From positions 1-64,000 of the forward strand of contig QUDE01000013.1 of assembly GCA_003477405.1 (NCBI GenBank): DNA of 64,000 nucleotides. Direction: 5' to 3'. The notes below the pieces were generated by a model. The model saw only the letters and a list, made by a program, of their open reading frames with translations, did no database searches and had not been told where the DNA came from. Below, one piece after another: positions 54,467 through 63,244 of this stretch. A program made the position numbers and the translations under genes. This DNA comes from Ruminococcaceae bacterium AM07-15. GTDB taxonomy: Bacteria; Bacillota; Clostridia; Oscillospirales; Butyricicoccaceae. How positions within the stretch are numbered: the first letter of the stretch is position 1; each line of letters begins with the position of its first letter.

Positions 54467-55948
54467 TTATAAATGGAATTCCTGGCCTTCCAGAGCGCAA
54501 AGGCGCTGTAAGGTGAATTTGGCCATGGTCAGCGCGGCGGACAGGCCGCCGGGAGGCTGGAGCCATTGGCCGGTGAGCAGGCAGTTGTCCACTCCGGGCA
54601 CCGAGCCGGGGCTGTTTTGCAGCTTGCCGCCGGGGGCCAGGTAGAAGCCCATGGGGGAGCCTTTGTAGGCCCCGGTGACCCGGTGGAAGCTGGCAGGGGT
54701 AACGGCACTGAGCAGGCGGGCCTGGCTCAGAGAGGGCAGGGCCTGCTCCAGTTTTTCCTTGATCATCACGGCCACCCGGTGCTTTTCCACCCCGTAGGCC
54801 TCCTTGTTCTGGGACAGACGGAGCCAGGCGTCGCACTGGTGCTCGCTTTGGTTGATCTGGCAGGAAAGCAGGGTGAAACCGTTGGGAGCGCCGCCAGGGT
54901 GCCGCCGCAGCCACAGGGTATCGTATGTCTCTCCGGCCAGGGAGAAGGGGGGACAGGGCAGCAAAGCCGGGGCCTCCAGGGGCAGAGGGCTTTGGCCGGG
55001 AATGGCCAGATAGACGGTGAGAAAGCTGGAGACCGGGTATTTTTCCGGAGCGCTGTACCACCCTCCCAGCAGAGGGTCCAGATAGGAAGGCCCCAGCAGA
55101 CGGCTGCGCACCAGCCAGGGATCACAGGCGCAGATCACATAATCCCCCAAAGCGGTGCGTCCGCTGCGCAGCAGCAGCCCTCGGGCCCGGTTGCCGGAGA
55201 GCAGAATACGCTCTACCCCCTGACCGGTGAAGAGCTGGCCCCCATGGGTCTCCAGAGCGGCGGCCATCCGCTGGGCCAGCATGGCTCCCTGGGGCAGGTA
55301 CAGCCCGTGGGGATGGAGGGCTTGCCCCAGCCACAGAAGGGCAAAGGAAGCCGAAGCCCCCGGCGGGGGCGTTTTTTCCAGCAGGGCCTGGAGCAGAGGA
55401 TGGTGAAAGGAGCGGGCATATTCCCCGGCGCTTTGCCGGGCATAGGGCAAAAGCCGGCCACGGGCGGTAAGGTGGGCACCCAGGCGCACCTTTTCCCAGG
55501 CCATCATCATATCCAGGGGCTTTTCCTGGGGAAAGGACAGCTGGCAGGTGCGGCGCAGCAGGCGGCACAGCTCGCCGATTTCCGGGCCGTCCTGGGGCGA
55601 AAGGTGGAGCATAGCCTCTTCCAGATCCTCCGGACAGCGGAACAGGGGAAGCGCGGTCTGCCCCTGTCCCAGGGAAAAGGCCAGGACAGGCTGTGCTTCC
55701 CCTGGGCCCATTTCCTCCCCCAAAGCCCCTACGGCCTGCCACAGAGGGCGCATTTCGCCGCCGGGAGCGGCGCCGGACAGCCAGCGGGGCCCGGTGTCCA
55801 GGCGGAACCCACGCCGGGTCCACCCGGCGCACAGTCCGCCCGGTTGGGCGTTTTTTTCATAGACTTCCACCTGAAAGCCGTTTTTTGCGGCCAGTACCCC
55901 GGCGGCCAGGCCGGAAATGCCGCCGCCTACAATGAGCAGCTTTGCCAT
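54467..55948 (-). CDS. FAD-dependent oxidoreductase, phytoene desaturase/retinol saturase type
   Basis: The 493-residue protein has the FAD Rossmann motif LLIVGGGISGLAAGVLAAKNG, with EVYEKNAQPGG following as in CrtI-like amine oxidases. LDTGPRW and a C-terminal NCLLTGQWLQPPGGLSAAL glycine-rich FAD motif complete the fold. It would oxidise or saturate a lipid or isoprenoid-like substrate. No carotenoid genes are near, so the substrate is unknown. GGAGG precedes the ATG by seven bases. Confidence 0.87.
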   Translation of the reverse strand: MAKLLIVGGGISGLAAGVLAAKNGFQVEVYEKNAQPGGLCAGWTRRGFRLDTGPRWLSGAAPGGEMRPLWQAVGALGEEMGPGEAQPVLAFSLGQGQTALPLFRCPEDLEEAMLHLSPQDGPEIGELCRLLRRTCQLSFPQEKPLDMMMAWEKVRLGAHLTARGRLLPYARQSAGEYARSFHHPLLQALLEKTPPPGASASFALLWLGQALHPHGLYLPQGAMLAQRMAAALETHGGQLFTGQGVERILLSGNRARGLLLRSGRTALGDYVICACDPWLVRSRLLGPSYLDPLLGGWYSAPEKYPVSSFLTVYLAIPGQSPLPLEAPALLPCPPFSLAGETYDTLWLRRHPGGAPNGFTLLSCQINQSEHQCDAWLRLSQNKEAYGVEKHRVAVMIKEKLEQALPSLSQARLLSAVTPASFHRVTGAYKGSPMGFYLAPGGKLQNSPGSVPGVDNCLLTGQWLQPPGGLSAALTMAKFTLQRLCALEGQEFHL

Positions 55949-55981
55949 ATGGATTCCTCCTTTCTTCCAAAAATAGGCCGG

Positions 55982-56734
55982 TCACAGCCCTCGGTGATGC
56001 AGAACAAAGAAATAGACCAAAAGGGAAAAGGCCCCGAAAGCTAAAAGCACACAGGGGGCATAGAGAAAAAGAGGCAGCGCCCCCACGGCCGGATGGCACA
56101 GATAGGCCAGAAGGCAAAAAAGCAGCAGAGCCGTCCCGCTGCCAAGAATGCCCCAAAGTCCTTTTTTCTCCCGGGTGTTCTGGCCCCAGGAGGAGCTGGT
56201 TTTCCTTTGCAGCAGGCCAGCAAGCTCCTCCGCCCCTTCCAGACGGCGGGAGAGCAGATAGACCGGCCCATGGCCCTGCAAGCGCAGGAGAAAATAGGTG
56301 CGGTGGGGCACAATGGCCTCCACCCGGGTGATCTTCCGGGCCCCCAGAGGGATGGAGGGATTCTGAGCCAGGGAAGAAAGGATGCGCTGGGTCGTTCGTG
56401 CGCCCTGGAAAAAGCCCAGCACTTTGCCCGATGCAAACGCCCGGGCGTCAAAGACATACAACTCCCCCTGAAGGTCCTCAAAGAACAGAGTGCACTCCAT
56501 GGCGCTTTTCCGCCCCAGGTTCAGGGCAAGCACACCCATGAGAAGGGCGGTGCCCAGGCAGAGAAAAAGGGAAGGGAGGGCTTTATTTGTTCCCAGAGGC
56601 ATCAGCACCATGGCCCCGCCTACCGACAAAAGCAGCCCCAGAAGCAGGATTCCGCCTATGCTTCCCAGCAGGAAGCGGATGTAATGTCCCTTTTTCCCCA
56701 GATGGGGGCTGGCCCACATCCGCCGCTTTTCCAT
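55982..56734 (-). CDS. Uncharacterised membrane protein
   Basis: The ~250-residue protein has two N-terminal transmembrane segments (about 20-65), a cytosolic domain (about 70-180; LFFEDLQGELYVFDARAF, RVEAIVPHRTYFLLRL) and two C-terminal segments (about 195-245). I do not recognise the family. The start at 56734 is chosen for GGGGAG eight bases upstream; the frame stays open further. It lies between sigK and the FAD enzyme on the same strand. Confidence 0.65.
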   Translation of the reverse strand: MEKRRMWASPHLGKKGHYIRFLLGSIGGILLLGLLLSVGGAMVLMPLGTNKALPSLFLCLGTALLMGVLALNLGRKSAMECTLFFEDLQGELYVFDARAFASGKVLGFFQGARTTQRILSSLAQNPSIPLGARKITRVEAIVPHRTYFLLRLQGHGPVYLLSRRLEGAEELAGLLQRKTSSSWGQNTREKKGLWGILGSGTALLLFCLLAYLCHPAVGALPLFLYAPCVLLAFGAFSLLVYFFVLHHRGL

Positions 56735-56802
56735 TCCTGTTTCTCCCCTTTGGCCCGGTGTTTTTCTTATCATACCCGAAATGGGGCACAAAGGCAATGG
56801 GA

Positions 56803-57492
56803 TCAGTCCTCCAAAGCCCGGCGCAGCTTGAGCAGAGCCTTTTTTTCCAGGCGGGACACATAGGAGCGGGAAATGCCGCATTTTTCCGCCACCTCCCGCT
56901 GGGGCAAGGGCTGGGTGTCATACAGGCCGTAACGCATGACGATGATCTGCTTTTCCCGGCTTTCCAGCACCTGGTCCACCTTTTCCAGCAGCTGCTGCTG
57001 CCTCTCGTCCTGCTCCAGTTTTTCCATCATGTCCTCATCGCAGCGGATCACATCCACCAAAGAGAGCACATTGCCGTCCTTGTCGCTGTCGATGGGCTCG
57101 GAGAGGGACACTTCGCAGCTTTGCTTTTTCCGGGAGCGGAAATGCATCAGGATCTCGTTTTCGATGCACCGGGAAGCATAGGTGGCCAGGCGTGCTCCTT
57201 TGCTGGCATCAAAGGAGGAGATGGCTTTGATGAGCCCAAAGGTGCCGATGGAGATCAGATCGTCCTGTTCCTCCCGGGCCGCATAGTATTTTTTGATCAC
57301 ATGGGCCACAAGACGCAGATTGTGCTCGATCAGGGTGTTCCGGGCGCTCAGATCCCCCTGGGCCCATTTTTCCAGAGCTTCCCGCTCTTCGGCGGCGGTG
57401 AGGGGCCGGGGGAAGGAGCCGGCGGCGGGGGATACCCGCAGCATCAGATAAAGAGAATTGACAAACAAAAAGGCGGCGGCTGGCATGAGCAT
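56803..57492 (-). CDS. sigK: Sporulation sigma factor SigK (pro-sigma K type)
   Basis: The product matches SigK: a hydrophobic pro-like N-terminus (AAAFLFVNSLYLMLR), then FPRPLTAAEE, region 2 (SARNTLIEHNLRLVAHVIKK, ISIGTFGLIKAISSFD, LATYASRCIENEILMHFRS) and region 4 with REVAEKCGISRSYVSRLEKK. SigK drives late mother-cell genes in endospore formation. The gene is continuous here, not split by a skin element. The start is uncertain among nearby ATGs; 57492 has GGGAGG ten bases upstream. Confidence 0.92.
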   Translation of the reverse strand: MLMPAAAFLFVNSLYLMLRVSPAAGSFPRPLTAAEEREALEKWAQGDLSARNTLIEHNLRLVAHVIKKYYAAREEQDDLISIGTFGLIKAISSFDASKGARLATYASRCIENEILMHFRSRKKQSCEVSLSEPIDSDKDGNVLSLVDVIRCDEDMMEKLEQDERQQQLLEKVDQVLESREKQIIVMRYGLYDTQPLPQREVAEKCGISRSYVSRLEKKALLKLRRALED

Positions 57493-57598
57493 AGCAAACA
57501 TTCCTCCCAACAAGTTCCGTAGTAGCAGGATATTCCCCCAGGCCTTGTCTGTTGCAAGTCCGGGGAAAAACCTTCCATAAAGGAGGAAAGGGCGGCGG

Positions 57599-57627
57599 TT
57601 GACAAGGAAAAAAGAGCATGCTAACAT
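57599..57627 (+). promoter_or_regulatory. Promoter of the MATE leader
   Basis: TTGACA (57599-57604), a 17-base spacer and TAACAT (57622-57627), giving a start near 57635 and a leader of about 118 bases. Confidence 0.6.
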
Positions 57628-57634
57628 ATATTTA

Positions 57635-57752
57635 TACATCGGAGGGCAAGCCCCGAAGCAAAGGGACGGCCGGATAAGATGGCGGGAGAGTTCCCGTTTT
57701 CTTATCCGGCTTTTTTGATATCAGGAGCGCTTGCAGAAAAGGAGAAGAAAGA
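57635..57752 (+). promoter_or_regulatory. Candidate riboswitch or attenuator leader of the MATE gene
   Basis: The leader holds a G-rich segment (CGGAGGGCAAGCCCCGAAGC, AAAGGGACGG) followed by a complete intrinsic terminator before the start codon. No plus-strand gene precedes it, so a terminator here would act on the MATE message itself. I could not assign a known riboswitch class. Confidence 0.5.
57669..57716 (+). terminator. Leader terminator upstream of the MATE gene
   Basis: GCCGGATAAGA pairs with TCTTATCCGGC, with the inner stem CGGGA/TCCCG, and is followed by six T. Confidence 0.8.
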
Positions 57753-59088
57753 ATGAAAGAACACAGCCTGACCAAAGGGAGCATTTTCCGCTCCCTGCTC
57801 ACCTTTGCCGTAGGTCTTTTTGGCCCTGTTTCTCCAGGCCATGTACGGCGCCGCCGATCTGATCATTGTGGGTCAGTTCGCCGGCACCGGGGATCAGTCC
57901 GGCGTGGCCTCAGGGAGTCAGCTGTTCAACACCGCCACCATGTTGGTGGTGGGACTGACCATGGGCGTGACGGTGTTTGTGGCCCGGTGCATGGGGGCCG
58001 GGGAAAAGGAGAAGGCCGCCCGGGGTGTGGGCACCAGCATTGTGCTCTTTGCTCTGGTGGCCATTGTGGGCACCGCGATCATGGTGCCCGGCAGCGAAGT
58101 GCTCACCCGCCTGGTCCATGCACCCCAGGAGGCCTTCGGCCCCACCCAGGATTATATCCGGGTGTGCGGCATCGGCATGGTGTTCATCGTTTTCTATAAT
58201 GTATTGGGAGCCATTTTCCGGGGACTGGGGGATTCCAGAACGCCGCTGTTCACCGTGGCAGTGGCCTGCCTGTTCAACATTGCGGGAGACCTGTTCCTGG
58301 TGGCCGGGCTGGGGATGGGGGCCAAGGGCGCCGCCATCGCCACCGTATCGGCCCAGGCCCTCAGCGTGCTCATTTCTCTTGCGGTCATCTGGAAGCGGGG
58401 CCTGCCTTTTGCCTTTTCCCTTTCCCATGTGCGCTTTTTCAAAGACTGCCTTGTGCCCATTCTGAAAGTGGGTGTTCCCATCGCTTTGCAGGATGTGCTG
58501 GTGCATTTTTCCTTCCTCTTCATCCAGATCGTGGTCAACGGCATGGGCGTGGTGGAATCGGCGGCGGTGGGCGTGGCCGAAAAGGTCTGCGTCTTTCTCA
58601 TGCTCACCGCCTCGGCCTTCATGCAGTCCATCTCCGCCTTTGTGGCCCAGAACAACGGGGCAGGATTGCAGGATCGCAGCCGCAAGGCCCTTTCCTACGG
58701 CATCCGCATGGCCCTTTTCTCCGGAGCTGTGATGGGGGCCTTGGCTCTGTTTTTCGGCGACGGGCTGGCCAACCTGTTTTCCCGGGAGACAGGGGTCATA
58801 TTGGCCGCCCATTCCTACCTGAAAGCCTACGCCATCGACTGCCTGCTCACCGCCATCCTCTTCTGCTTTGTGGGCTTTTTCAACGGCTGCGGCAAAACGG
58901 TGTTCGTCATGCTCCAGGGTGTCATCGGCGCGTTCTGTGTCCGTATCCCGGTGGTTTATCTCATGAGTGCCCTCCCCGGGGCCACTCTGTTCCATGTGGG
59001 ACTGGGAACCCCCGCCTCTTCCCTGGTGCAGATCGCCCTGTGCCTGCTCTATTACCGGCATCTGGGGAAAAAAGGCCGGCTGTTCTGA
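57753..59088 (+). pseudogene. MATE-family efflux transporter with N-terminal frameshift
   Basis: The true start is ATG 57753 behind AAAGGAG, giving MKEHSLTKGSIFRSLLTFA, a typical MATE beginning. After about 20 codons the frame is lost near 57810, and the rest of the protein (from LALFLQAMYGAADLIIVGQF at 57820 to 59088) reads in another frame with all remaining transmembrane segments intact. Two bases missing or one extra near GCCGTAGGTC would explain it. Members export drugs or metabolites with Na+ or H+. The gene may be inactive, read from an internal TTG, or affected by a sequence error. Confidence 0.85.
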
Positions 59089-59527
59089 GTTTTTCCGGGC
59101 CTTTTCCCATGGCTCCCGCTGGGAAGGCTCCGCCTCATGCCATCAGTATACTCCCTCCCAGGCGTGTTTTTCGTCCTGGGAGATTTTTTTGCCTGCCTGA
59201 AAAAGAAGAAAGAAAAGGAATGGACAGGGGGTGGGTGCAAAGCCCCTTTTCCGCCTTCTCCTTTTTCTTTTTCTTCACCCTCACCCTCTCTTTTTTCTTC
59301 GTCTTTGTTTTTGTTTTTGTCTTCGTTTTTGTTTTTGCCTTTGCCTTTTCCTTTTCTTTGGCTTTTTTCGGTTTTAAAAAAACCCACTCGCTTTTTTCGG
59401 TTTCGGAAAAAAACATTTGCTTTTTCTTTGCGTCCAAGAAGTTTTGCAGAAAAAATCCCACAGAGGGCCTCTTTCGTGATACAATGTGGACAGAAAAGGC
59501 CCCGGCCTAGGGAAAGGAGTTTTTCAG
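59089..59527. other. Non-coding region with a long pyrimidine tract
   Basis: Nothing gene-like is found here. The main feature is the C/T-rich low-complexity stretch described separately. An open frame across it is an artefact of the repeat. Confidence 0.55.
59245..59376 (+). repeat. Polypyrimidine low-complexity tract
   Basis: About 130 bases almost free of A, with irregular TTTTTG, TTTTTC and TCTTCG units (for example GTTTTTGTTTTTGTCTTCG). Confidence 0.8.
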
Positions 59528-60922
59528 TTGAACAAAGGCACCATGGAGGGCATCCGCCCTCTGGAACAGTGGATCGAAAAGATGATGGCCCATTATGAGG
59601 CTGCCGGTTTGGCAGTGGCGGTCGTCGACAAAAATGTGACCTTGTATCAGAAATTTTTTGGCTTCCGGGATGCGGAAAATCAGACGCCCATTGACGAAAA
59701 TACCATTTTTGGTCTGGCGTCGGTGTCCAAGTCCTTTACGGCCCTGAGCATTATGCAGCTGGCCGAAAAGGGGGTCATCGACCTTGGGGGGCCGGTGAGC
59801 CGGTATCTGCCGGAGTTCCAGAACGCCCACGCCGCCCAGCCGGTGACGGTGGCCCATCTGCTCAGCCACGCCGGGGGATTTCTTCCCAAGCGGCGGATGC
59901 TGGTGGAAGAGGTGGCCCGGTCAATGGGCATCTGGCAGGACGGCAAAGCCGAGATCGGCCCCCATCCGGGTCTGGCCATGGAGGGCTGCCGCCGGGTGTG
60001 CAAGGGATTGGACGAAGAAGAAGCCCGCACCGGTCTGCCCGGGGAATATATGAGCTACAGCAACGACAGCTACGGCCTGCTGTCTGAGATCATCCGCCGC
60101 TATGGCGGGGAAAATTCCTTCCAGGACTATCTGGAAAAGAATGTGTTCGCCCCTCTGGGGATGGATCGGGCCACCGGCCTGTTTATCGCCCCGGCTCAGG
60201 ACCCCAACAGCACAAAGCTCTATTTCCACAAAGACGGCAAGCGTCAGTGGTGCCGGGATTACTATGACAACGCCTTTGTGCTCATGGGCGGCGGCGCTGT
60301 CAAGGCCAGCCTGGGCAGCATGAAGAAATATGTGCAGATGTACCTCAACGAGGGCAAGGGCGAGCATGGCCGTCTGCTCAGCCCCTACGGCATCCGGGAG
60401 ATGATGAAGCCCCGGCAGCATTACCGCTATGGCCAGTGGTATGGCTATGGCGTGGCCATGAGCGAGCTGGAAGGGGTGCGCATGGTGGGCCACGGCGGCA
60501 GCATGACCGGTATCTCCAGTCATTTTGCCTGGTCTCCTGAGCTGGAAGCTGGCGTCGTGGTGCTGTGCAACACCAGCGGCGTGCCGGTCAGCCGTGTGGC
60601 CGAGGAGGCCCTGCGCTGGGTCACCGGGGCCGCTGTGCCCGCGCCCATGAAAAACTGGCAGGACGCCGGATGGAGCGAAGAGGAAAAGAAGAGCTGCCTG
60701 GGTAAGTTTGCCTGCGCCGAGGGCAACGAGGTCACCTTCACCTGGGAAAACGGGGATCTCCATCTGACCATGGGCGGCAAGGAACGGGAGTTCATCATGG
60801 CCGGGCACGATCTGATCATCCTGCCTGGGGAATTCTCCCAAAGCGATATCCTGCTCCTGCGGGAAGAGGGCAGAGGAGTCTGGGGTGTGCGCACCGGCGG
60901 ACGCATCCTGACAAGACAGTAA
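59528..60922 (+). CDS. Serine beta-lactamase-like hydrolase (class C/D-alanine carboxypeptidase fold)
   Basis: The 464-residue protein has the penicillin-recognising triad: Ser65-x-x-Lys68 in GLASVSKSF, Tyr177-Ser-Asn179 in YSNDSYG, and the KTG-equivalent HGG in VGHGGSMTG. A C-terminal lipocalin-like domain follows (about 380-464). No signal peptide is present, so it probably acts in the cytosol on an ester or peptide rather than on beta-lactams. A TTG start at 59528 has AAAGGAG eight bases upstream and is preferred over the nearby ATG. Confidence 0.88.
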   Translation: MNKGTMEGIRPLEQWIEKMMAHYEAAGLAVAVVDKNVTLYQKFFGFRDAENQTPIDENTIFGLASVSKSFTALSIMQLAEKGVIDLGGPVSRYLPEFQNAHAAQPVTVAHLLSHAGGFLPKRRMLVEEVARSMGIWQDGKAEIGPHPGLAMEGCRRVCKGLDEEEARTGLPGEYMSYSNDSYGLLSEIIRRYGGENSFQDYLEKNVFAPLGMDRATGLFIAPAQDPNSTKLYFHKDGKRQWCRDYYDNAFVLMGGGAVKASLGSMKKYVQMYLNEGKGEHGRLLSPYGIREMMKPRQHYRYGQWYGYGVAMSELEGVRMVGHGGSMTGISSHFAWSPELEAGVVVLCNTSGVPVSRVAEEALRWVTGAAVPAPMKNWQDAGWSEEEKKSCLGKFACAEGNEVTFTWENGDLHLTMGGKEREFIMAGHDLIILPGEFSQSDILLLREEGRGVWGVRTGGRILTRQ

Positions 60923-60937
60923 AATCCCGCCTTGTCT
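60910..60937 (+). terminator. Terminator of the serine hydrolase gene (first copy, overlaps stop codon)
   Basis: GACAAG and CTTGTC pair around AGTAAAATCCCGC. The stop codon lies within the loop side. The sequence recurs at 61123-61150. Confidence 0.7.
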
Positions 60938-61122
60938 CAGCGTCTCGAAAAAGTGGCGAAAGCCGCTTTTTCGAGTCTTTGCAAGGGGCTGCATGCACGC
61001 CTTCGGCGCACACTGGCCCCTTGATAGGTGCAAAAACCGACGCACCGGTCGCCGGTTTTTGCGGATGGATGAAGGGTAGGGCAAATCATCTCTTTTTGCA
61101 TGACAGGTTTCGGGCAGTTTGT
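60938..61122 (+). repeat. Triple-hairpin terminator-nested element, copy 5
   Basis: Hairpin 1 TCGAAAAAGTGGC-GAAA-GCCGCTTTTTCGA at 60945-60974. The middle stem is CAAGGGGC...GCCCCTTG. The third stem GCAAAAACCG...CGGTTTTTGC is fully paired. The tail AAGGGTAGGGCAAAT ends at CAGTTTG. Confidence 0.85.
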
Positions 61123-61153
61123 GACAAGGGAGTAAAATCCCGCCTTGTCTTTG
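61123..61153 (+). terminator. Duplicate serine-hydrolase terminator
   Basis: GACAAGG and CCTTGTC pair around the shared AGTAAAATCCCG and are followed by TTT. Confidence 0.7.
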
Positions 61154-61231
61154 GCAAAAGAGAAAGGTATAATAGTGTACAGACAACAGCGGTAAAATCA
61201 CACCGATTTTTGTGAAGGAGGACGATGATCC

Positions 61232-63229
61232 ATGGAACGGATTCAGATCGACGATTTCAGTCAGGTGAAAATGCTGTCCCAGCTGCAGGCTTCCCCCAGC
61301 GGCGAGAAGCTGGCCTTTGTGGTCACGCAGGCCCAGGTGAAGGCCAACAAGTATGTGTCCCACATCCACCTGCTGGAAAATGGCAAAGTGCGCAAGCTGA
61401 CAAGCGGCGGCGCAGAAAAGAGCCTGTACTGGCTGGATGAAGAGCATATCCTCTTCCCCGGCGACCGCACCGGAAAATACAAGGCCATGGCCGACGAAGG
61501 CTTCCATTACACCGTGTTCAACAAAATCTCCATTCAGGGCGGCGAAGCCGAGGAGTATTTTGCTCTGCCTTTCCCCGCTTCCAACCTGATCGTGCTGGGC
61601 GACGGCAAATTCCTGTGCATCGGCCAGTATGATAACTATGCCATGACCACCGAAGGTCTGGAAGGCGCCGAGAAGGAAGAAATGCTCCAGAAGATCCAGG
61701 AAGAAAAGGATTATGAGATCTTCGATGAGCTTCCCTTCTGGTTCAACGGCAAGGGCATTGTGAACAAAAAGCGCGGCCGGGTCTATCTCTGCGACATCTG
61801 CAAGGATGAGCAGAAGGCCATCACCGGCCCCTATATGCAGGTCACCGGCCTGAAATACAACAAGGAGCTGGGCCTGGCTCTGTACTATGGCAGCGACTAT
61901 CAGTGGATGGACGATCAGATCAGCCGGATGTTTGTGTATGATCTGAAGACCGGCGAGAGCCGTGAAATGGATCTGGGCGGCAAGTACCGGGTCCAGGCCG
62001 CCGATTTCGTAGGCGATCACATCCTGATGGCCGCCACCACCGGCGAGCGCTATGGCTCCAACGAAAACCCCATCTTCTTCAATGTGGATATCAGCACCGG
62101 CAAGATGACACAGCTGGCCGATCTGGACACCAGCCTGGGTTCCAGCGTGGGCAGCGATTGCCGCTATGGCGGCGGCGCCACCAACAAGGGCGAAAAGGAC
62201 GGCTTCTATTTCCTGGAGACCGTGGGCTTTAACTCCGTCATCCGCAAGCTGGATGAAAAGGGCCAGGTCAAGACGGTTTCTCCCGATGTCCACGGCAGCG
62301 TGGATTGCTTCCAGAAGGTGGGAGATACCTTCTACTATGTGGGTATGCGCTGTAACGGCCTGCAGGAAATCTATTGCTGCAAGGAAGGCGGCGAGGAAAA
62401 CTGCCTGACCTGCTTCAACAAGGAATTCCTTGAGAGCCACAGCGTGGTGGAGCCCAAGTATATGCACTTTACCGACAAGGACGGCGTGGACATCGACGGC
62501 TGGATTCTGGAGCCGGTGGATTACGATCCTGCCAAGAAGTATCCTGCCATCCTCAATGTGCACGGCGGCCCCAAGGCGGTTTACGGCGAGACCTTCTTCC
62601 ATGAGATGCAGTTCTGGGCCAACGAAGGCTATTTCGTCTTCTATTGCAACCCCCGCGGCGGCGACGGCAAGGGCAACGACTTTGCCAATATCCGCGGCGA
62701 GCACTATGGCGTCTGGGACTATAACGACCTGATGGAGTTCACCGACAAGGTGCTGGAGATGGTTCCCCAGATCGACCAGAAGCGTGTGGGCATGGCCGGC
62801 GGCTCCTACGGCGGCTTTATGGCCAACTGGATCGTGGGCCACACCGACCGGTTTGCAGCGGTGGCTTCTCAGCGTTCCATCTCCAACTACCTGAGCAAGT
62901 GCCTGACCACCGACATCGGCTACTACCACAACCTGTCCGCCATGATGGCCGATCCCTGGACCAACATGGACCGGATGTGGAACAACTCCCCCCTGAAGTA
63001 TGCCGACAAGGCCAAGACCCCCACATTGTTCATTCAGTCCGATGAGGACTATCGCTGCTGGATGGCCGACGCCCTCCAGATGATGACCGCTCTGCGGATG
63101 CACGGTGTGGAAACCCGTCTGTGCCTGTTCCACGGGGAGAACCATGAGCTGTCCCGTTCCGGCAAGCCCAAGCATCGTATCCGCCGTCTGCGGGAGATCA
63201 CAAACTGGTTTGACCATTACATGAAGTAA
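61232..63229 (+). CDS. S9 family (prolyl oligopeptidase-type) serine peptidase
   Basis: The 665-residue protein has an N-terminal beta-propeller (about 1-400) and an alpha/beta-hydrolase domain with nucleophile Ser525 in AGGSYGGFMANW, an acid in IQSDEDYRCW and catalytic His in FHGENHELSRSG. This matches acylaminoacyl-peptidase/dipeptidyl-peptidase-like S9 enzymes, which trim short peptides. No signal peptide is seen, so it acts in the cytosol. GGAGG lies ten bases before the ATG. A GNAT gene follows 15 bases later. Confidence 0.95.
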   Translation: MERIQIDDFSQVKMLSQLQASPSGEKLAFVVTQAQVKANKYVSHIHLLENGKVRKLTSGGAEKSLYWLDEEHILFPGDRTGKYKAMADEGFHYTVFNKISIQGGEAEEYFALPFPASNLIVLGDGKFLCIGQYDNYAMTTEGLEGAEKEEMLQKIQEEKDYEIFDELPFWFNGKGIVNKKRGRVYLCDICKDEQKAITGPYMQVTGLKYNKELGLALYYGSDYQWMDDQISRMFVYDLKTGESREMDLGGKYRVQAADFVGDHILMAATTGERYGSNENPIFFNVDISTGKMTQLADLDTSLGSSVGSDCRYGGGATNKGEKDGFYFLETVGFNSVIRKLDEKGQVKTVSPDVHGSVDCFQKVGDTFYYVGMRCNGLQEIYCCKEGGEENCLTCFNKEFLESHSVVEPKYMHFTDKDGVDIDGWILEPVDYDPAKKYPAILNVHGGPKAVYGETFFHEMQFWANEGYFVFYCNPRGGDGKGNDFANIRGEHYGVWDYNDLMEFTDKVLEMVPQIDQKRVGMAGGSYGGFMANWIVGHTDRFAAVASQRSISNYLSKCLTTDIGYYHNLSAMMADPWTNMDRMWNNSPLKYADKAKTPTLFIQSDEDYRCWMADALQMMTALRMHGVETRLCLFHGENHELSRSGKPKHRIRRLREITNWFDHYMK

Positions 63230-63244
63230 GAAGGAGGGGACACT

